Shown piece by piece: positions 62,055-64,000 of a stretch of DNA of 64,000 nucleotides. Origin of the DNA: Paludibaculum fermentans_A (GTDB taxonomy: Bacteria; Acidobacteriota; Terriglobia; Bryobacterales; Bryobacteraceae); NCBI RefSeq assembly GCF_051172195.1, contig NZ_JBPJAQ010000001.1, forward strand, positions 4,092,001-4,156,000, read 5' to 3'. The position numbers and the translations under genes were made by a program. Within the stretch, counting starts at the first letter, position 1, and every line of letters starts with the position of its first letter. The notes below the pieces were generated by a model that was given only the letters and a program-made list of their open reading frames with translations, had not been told where the DNA came from and made no database searches.

Positions 62055-62517
62055 GATCGTTCTTGGGCTGGCGTTGAGCGCCGCGCTCGTGCAGGGCACT
62101 GTGCCCCTGACGAACGAGCGTGTGCGCCGGTTGGGTGATCAGATGCAGTGCAAGTGCGGGTGTTATGCCAGCATCACGGGCTGCAACATGATCAACTGCC
62201 ATTTTTCCGATCCCGTCCGGACGCAGTTGCTGAAGCTGGTGGATGAAGGCAAGAGTGACGACGCCATCATCGCCGACATGGTCGCGGCCTATGGCAAGGA
62301 CATCCTGCTGAAGCCGCCGGCTGAGGGCTTCTACCTGTTGAGCTGGCTGATGCCCTTTGTGTGGATCAGCGGCGGACTGGGCGCCATCTATCTTGTTCTT
62401 CGCAGTTATCTCAAAAAGCGCCCGGTTGCCGAGGGTCCCGGGCAGATCGTTGTAGAGTCGGCTGACCTGGCCCGCTATCGCGATCGCATTGACAAGGATC
62501 TCTCGGACTTGGAATAA
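62026..62517 (+). CDS. ccmH: Cytochrome c maturation thiol-handling protein CcmH, variant with CxCxC motif
   Basis: The protein has 163 aa from ATG 62026 (GTG 62017 is an alternative). It has a signal/anchor helix, the CcmH helical domain, and a C-terminal transmembrane helix (FYLLSWLMPFVWISGGLGAI). The usual RCxxCQ is replaced by MQCKCGCYASITGCNMINC, with cysteines at 42, 44, 46, 53 and 58. The domain is otherwise normal (DPVRTQLLKLVDEGKSDDAI, MVAAYGKDILLKPP). It should reduce or present the apocytochrome thiols to CcmF. Confidence 0.9.
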   Translation: MQNKLNLRSKIVLGLALSAALVQGTVPLTNERVRRLGDQMQCKCGCYASITGCNMINCHFSDPVRTQLLKLVDEGKSDDAIIADMVAAYGKDILLKPPAEGFYLLSWLMPFVWISGGLGAIYLVLRSYLKKRPVAEGPGQIVVESADLARYRDRIDKDLSDLE

Positions 62518-62532
62518 AGTGGTCCACGGCTC

Positions 62533-63003
62533 ATGATTTTCGCCGCCTCTATCCTGCTTACAGTGGGTGTTCTCGCTTTCGTATTGTTCGTCCGGCCTCA
62601 AGACCTGCCCGAACCCGAAGCCGCCTCGCCCATCCAACACCTGGAGGATCGCAAGGCTGTCATTTATGACAATCTACGCGATCTCAACTTCGAATACCGG
62701 CTCGGCAAGCTCTCCGAGGCGGACTACCAGAAAACCAAGCTGACCCTGCAGAACGAACTCGCCGCTGTGCTGGCCGAGATCGACCGCGTCCTGAAGGGCG
62801 TGAAGCCTGCTCCTCCGGCCGCCAAGCCGGCCAAGGCCGCTCCGCCGGCGCAGAGCGCAAAGGCTGAACAACCGGCCCAGGCTGACGCCGCGAAAGCCGA
62901 GGCCGCAGAACCGCTGCTGTGCCCGCACTGCGGTGCGAAGTTTGATAAGCCGATGAAGTTCTGCGGCGAATGCGGCAAGTCGATGTCGGGAGCCGCTGAA
63001 TGA
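62533..63003 (+). CDS. Membrane-anchored zinc-ribbon protein of the cytochrome c maturation operon (CcmI-like N-terminus)
   Basis: The protein has 156 aa. A transmembrane helix (about 2-20) is followed by LEDRKAVIYDNLRDLNFEYR and LGKLSEADYQKTKLTLQNEL, a pattern seen in the first part of CcmI. An Ala/Pro/Lys-rich linker leads to a zinc ribbon with CPHCG and CGECG. CcmI normally binds apocytochrome through TPRs, which are missing here. I infer an assembly role by position. Its stop overlaps the next start as ATGA. Confidence 0.85.
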   Translation: MIFAASILLTVGVLAFVLFVRPQDLPEPEAASPIQHLEDRKAVIYDNLRDLNFEYRLGKLSEADYQKTKLTLQNELAAVLAEIDRVLKGVKPAPPAAKPAKAAPPAQSAKAEQPAQADAAKAEAAEPLLCPHCGAKFDKPMKFCGECGKSMSGAAE

Positions 63004-64000
63004 AATCCGTACTGCTCTTTCTCACTGCCCTTCCGCTGCTGGCCGCCATCGACGGAACTGTCGTCAACAAGACCACCGGGCAACCGCAACCGGGCGTCAC
63101 CGTGAGTCTCACTAAATTGGGCCAGAACGGCATGGAGCCCGCAGGTTCCGCCAAATCCGGGCCGGATGGCAAGTTCTCGATCGACGCTCCAGCTGCATCC
63201 GTCCACTTGCTGCAGGCGATGTATCAGGGTGTTGCGTACAACATGCAGTTGCAGCCGAACGCGCCCACCACCGGCTTGCAGGTGCAGGTGTTCGATGCCC
63301 TGCCGAAGCTGAGTGCGATCGACATGTCGCAGCACATGATCCTGGTGGAGTCGGACGGGAAGGAACTGGTCGTCAACGAGACGGTCATCTTCCAGAACGA
63401 CAGCCAGACAACGTGGTATGACCCCAAGGCGGGTACGCTGCATTTTACGGCGCCGCCGGAAGCGGGCAATGACGTGAAGGCGCGGGTGATCGCGCCGGGC
63501 GGCATGCCGGTGGAACGCGATCCGAAGCCGCTGGGCGGCAAGGGTGAGTACGCCATCGATTTCCCCGTGAAGCCGGGCGAGACCCGCTTCGATATCAGCT
63601 ATAAGCTGGCGGTGAAGGATCCGATGGTGTTGAGCGGCCGGATCCTGCACGATCCCGGCCCGGTGCGGTTGATTGCGCCGAAGGGGATCACGGTGGAAGG
63701 CAGCGGCCTCACCTCCCTGGGCAATGAACCCCGCAGCGGCGCGGCGATCTTCGACATCAAGGGCAACACGTATTCGGTCAAGATCAGCGGGGCGGGTACG
63801 CTGCGTTCCTCCGAGGCCGATGCGCAAGGTGCTGGAACGGCTCCTGAGGCGACCGACCGGGAAGAGGACGGCCCGCGCATCCAACAGATCATGCCTCCTG
63901 GTTATGAACGTGAGTGGAAGTGGGCGCTGGGGCTGATCCTGGCCATTCTTGCTTTGAGTTTTGCAGCCCAGTATATGAAATCGGCACCCTCCTCTTCCGC
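63000..64000 (+). CDS. Exported protein with an N-terminal carboxypeptidase-regulatory domain, cut by the window end
   Basis: ATG at 63000 overlaps the previous stop as ATGA, and the frame stays open to the end (333 codons seen). A signal peptide (MKSVLLFLTALPLLAAIDG) leads into a CarboxypepD_reg-like domain (GTVVNKTTGQPQPGVTVSL, GPDGKFSIDAPA). A second beta region follows (MILVESDGKELVVNETVIFQ is characteristic), and a late transmembrane helix (WALGLILAILALSFAAQY) lies near the cut. It is coupled to the cytochrome c maturation genes. Its job there is unknown; it could anchor or chaperone a periplasmic partner. Confidence 0.85.
   Translation, partial: MKSVLLFLTALPLLAAIDGTVVNKTTGQPQPGVTVSLTKLGQNGMEPAGSAKSGPDGKFSIDAPAASVHLLQAMYQGVAYNMQLQPNAPTTGLQVQVFDALPKLSAIDMSQHMILVESDGKELVVNETVIFQNDSQTTWYDPKAGTLHFTAPPEAGNDVKARVIAPGGMPVERDPKPLGGKGEYAIDFPVKPGETRFDISYKLAVKDPMVLSGRILHDPGPVRLIAPKGITVEGSGLTSLGNEPRSGAAIFDIKGNTYSVKISGAGTLRSSEADAQGAGTAPEATDREEDGPRIQQIMPPGYEREWKWALGLILAILALSFAAQYMKSAPSSS

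Overview
The window reads as chromosomal DNA of a GC-rich Acidobacteriota bacterium, most likely of the Solibacter/Bryobacter/Paludibaculum group. Grounds: an Oar-like TonB-dependent receptor with an N-terminal carboxypeptidase-regulatory domain, a hypothetical protein with the KSTGPRTPAGK motif common in that group, a winged-helix/TPR protein with an EVFDRR...DPIVRVEAGKLRARL core, Tat-exported Gfo/Idh/MocA and aldo/keto enzymes, a PQQ dehydrogenase, and many secreted glycan-acting enzymes. Taxonomy is inferred from gene content only.

Layout. 1-5.1 kb is accessory DNA: a terminase-like gene split in two, dispersed and direct repeats, an IS66-type fragment, a MITE-like element, small membrane proteins, a frameshifted gamma-glutamylcyclotransferase-like gene and a DUF6236-like gene. 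5.1-10.1 kb holds a minus-strand operon of visibly lower GC with overlapping genes: zinc-hook SMC/Rad50-type ATPase, small winged-helix 'middle' protein, PD-(D/E)XK nuclease and DNA methyltransferase. It resembles ABC-three-component/Lamassu-like defence loci but has a different composition, and it is my main candidate for an undescribed system. 10.9-14.6 kb carries a secreted propeller protein, two lineage-type hypotheticals, a 192-bp tandem repeat array and a decayed repeat zone. 14.6-17.8 kb is katG (exported form, with terminator) divergent from oxyR.

17.9-20.3 kb has an AlkZ-like winged-helix gene, a glyoxalase and a GNAT acetyltransferase. A decayed partial duplicate of this block lies at 29.7-30.5 kb. 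Between them are the TonB receptor, a serine hydrolase, an ICMT-like methyltransferase and a degraded winged-helix/TPR gene. 30.7-33.2 kb: a GYF_2/transmembrane/papain-like protein and a zinc-ribbon protein. 33.5-39.2 kb is a tightly overlapping operon matching the E. coli ynbABCD gene set (CDP-alcohol phosphatidyltransferase, hydrolase-methyltransferase, PAP2-phosphatase, CDP-diglyceride synthase) plus an acyltransferase and a small membrane protein. Together they look like a dedicated route to an unidentified phospholipid.

39.2-55.5 kb is metabolic: enolase-superfamily dehydratase, SMI1/KNR4 protein, cupin, divergent GH43 and GH5 glycosidases, aldo/keto reductase, nitronate monooxygenase-like enzyme, cytochrome b plus molybdopterin oxidoreductase, PQQ dehydrogenase and a Gfo/Idh/MocA oxidoreductase. 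56-64 kb has a carboxypeptidase-regulatory protein, an M23 peptidase and a cytochrome c maturation operon (ccmE with CxxxY, ccmF, variant ccmH, zinc-ribbon CcmI-like protein, and a secreted protein running off the end). I saw no rRNA, tRNA or CRISPR array.
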